The notes under the pieces are model-generated. The model saw only the letters and a list, made by a program, of their open reading frames with translations, made no database searches and was not told the origin of the DNA. From the NCBI GenBank assembly GCA_947591115.1, contig CANQCX010000098.1, positions 1-7,213 of the forward strand: 7,213 bases of DNA. Direction: 5' to 3'. Position numbers and translations under genes: made by a program. Origin of the DNA: an uncultured Lachnospiraceae bacterium (GTDB lineage: Bacteria > Bacillota > Clostridia > Lachnospirales > Lachnospiraceae). This document shows, in pieces, positions 6,571 to 7,213 of the stretch; the first letter of the stretch is position 1; the number at the start of each line of letters is the position of its first letter.

Positions 6571-7213
6571 AAATCATCCGGCATGGAAGGTATGGTCGAT
6601 CTTTTACCCGATCGCACTTTCCTACGCGATTCTTATGATCGTCATGGCGGTATTTCAGGGATTGTTCGGGACCTCGGAGCAGCGGTATATGCTCGGTCAG
6701 AGCTTATCCAGTCTGTGCGCGTTTCCGGCAGTATATGCATTTTACCGCAGCGACAGAAGAGAAAACAAAGAGGAGAAAGTACGGAAAAGCTTTGCGGATG
6801 CCATTTGGATCGTTTTGATCGCGCTGTTCATCGGGTTTTCTTTGAATAACCTGATCTCCATGTCTTTTCTGACAGATATTTCTCAGGGATATGAAGAGGC
6901 GAACCGCCATTTTTACGGCAGCACGCTTGCGATAGAGCTGCTGGGCGCCGCATGCGTTACCCCGTTTCTGGAGGAGTTTTTGTACCGCGGCGTGGTTTAC
7001 GGACGTTTGAAAAAGATGCTGGGTTGGATTCCGGCTGTCTTTCTTTCCGCATTTTTGTTCGCCCTGATCCATTGGAATCTGGTGCAGTTTCTCTATGCGT
7101 TTTTGATGGGAATCGTGCTGGCTCTTTTTGCGGAAAAGAGCAAAAGCGTATACGGCGCGCTGCTCGGGCATATGACGGTCAATGCGGCGGCAGTGGTCCG
7201 GACCGAAACGGGC
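6560..7213 (+). CDS. CPBP family intramembrane metalloprotease (CAAX/Abi type), 3' truncated by window edge
   Basis: The frame starting at ATG 6560 is open to the window end, giving 218 residues that begin MQNKNHPAWKVWSIF. It is a polytopic membrane protein with hydrophobic segments near residues 12-33, 46-62, 81-101, 122-136, 156-171 and 174-191. All three signatures of the CPBP (Rce1-like, Abi) family are present. EEFLYR (138-143) has the paired glutamates and arginine, FALIH (167-171) gives FxxxH, and HMTVN (204-208) gives HxxxN. These residues form the glutamate/histidine active site in characterised relatives. Family members process prenylated proteins or bacteriocin precursors or confer bacteriocin self-immunity; the substrate here cannot be inferred. 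It overlaps folBK by 11 bases in another frame and so appears to be the next gene of the operon. Little of the protein should be missing, since the third motif is already passed. Confidence 0.9.
   Translation, partial: MQNKNHPAWKVWSIFYPIALSYAILMIVMAVFQGLFGTSEQRYMLGQSLSSLCAFPAVYAFYRSDRRENKEEKVRKSFADAIWIVLIALFIGFSLNNLISMSFLTDISQGYEEANRHFYGSTLAIELLGAACVTPFLEEFLYRGVVYGRLKKMLGWIPAVFLSAFLFALIHWNLVQFLYAFLMGIVLALFAEKSKSVYGALLGHMTVNAAAVVRTETG

Noticed and set aside
6583..6849. Plus-strand open frame of 88 codons at the end of the folBK region
   Set aside because: It lies in a different frame inside the CPBP gene, which has a strong ribosome binding site, membrane segments and all family motifs; the 88-codon frame has none.
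1..7213. Search for CRISPR arrays, tRNA/rRNA genes, insertion sequences, phage genes or retron-like elements
   Set aside because: Coding density is nearly complete with housekeeping genes; no direct or inverted repeats of useful length, clover-leaf-like segments or mobile-element proteins were seen by reading.

Overview
The window is a gene-dense stretch from a low-to-moderate GC Gram-positive bacterium. It most resembles a member of the Clostridia, probably Lachnospiraceae. That placement is an inference from the style of the protein sequences (the topoisomerase pair, FolC and the FolB-FolK fusion), the purine-rich coding strand and the AGGAG-type ribosome binding sites; no taxonomic marker gene is present. 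All seven recognisable genes lie on the plus strand. They are separated by 27 bases at most or overlap, so the whole window looks like the interior of one long operon. Its promoter lies upstream of the window, and its terminator is not reached.

Bases 1-2973 carry a type IIA topoisomerase pair. First is the C-terminal third of the ATPase/TOPRIM subunit (parE-like, cut by the left window edge), then a complete 743-residue breakage-reunion subunit (parC-like). The active-site tyrosine and the quinolone-pocket residues are intact. The C-terminal beta-pinwheel is shortened and has no recognisable GyrA box, so topoisomerase IV is the better call than gyrase.

Bases 2974-6570 form a folate biosynthesis block in the order folC, folE, folP, folB-folK. 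FolE converts GTP to dihydroneopterin triphosphate. The FolB half of the fusion makes 6-hydroxymethyl-dihydropterin and the FolK half pyrophosphorylates it. FolP joins the product to p-aminobenzoate, and FolC adds glutamate to give dihydrofolate and later polyglutamates. The dephosphorylation step between FolE and FolB, the p-aminobenzoate genes and dihydrofolate reductase are not in the window.

Bases 6560-7213 hold the start of a membrane protein of the CPBP (CAAX protease and bacteriocin-processing) family, translationally overlapped with folB-folK and cut by the right edge. It has all three signature motifs, but its role next to folate genes is unknown.

No RNA gene, mobile element, CRISPR array, sizeable repeat or stretch of more than 30 intergenic bases was found. 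I see no previously undescribed system. The points most worth a second look are the physical coupling of a quinolone target with a sulfonamide target, the CPBP protein at the operon tail, the reduced ParC C-terminal domain, and the TTG start of folC directly against the parC stop.
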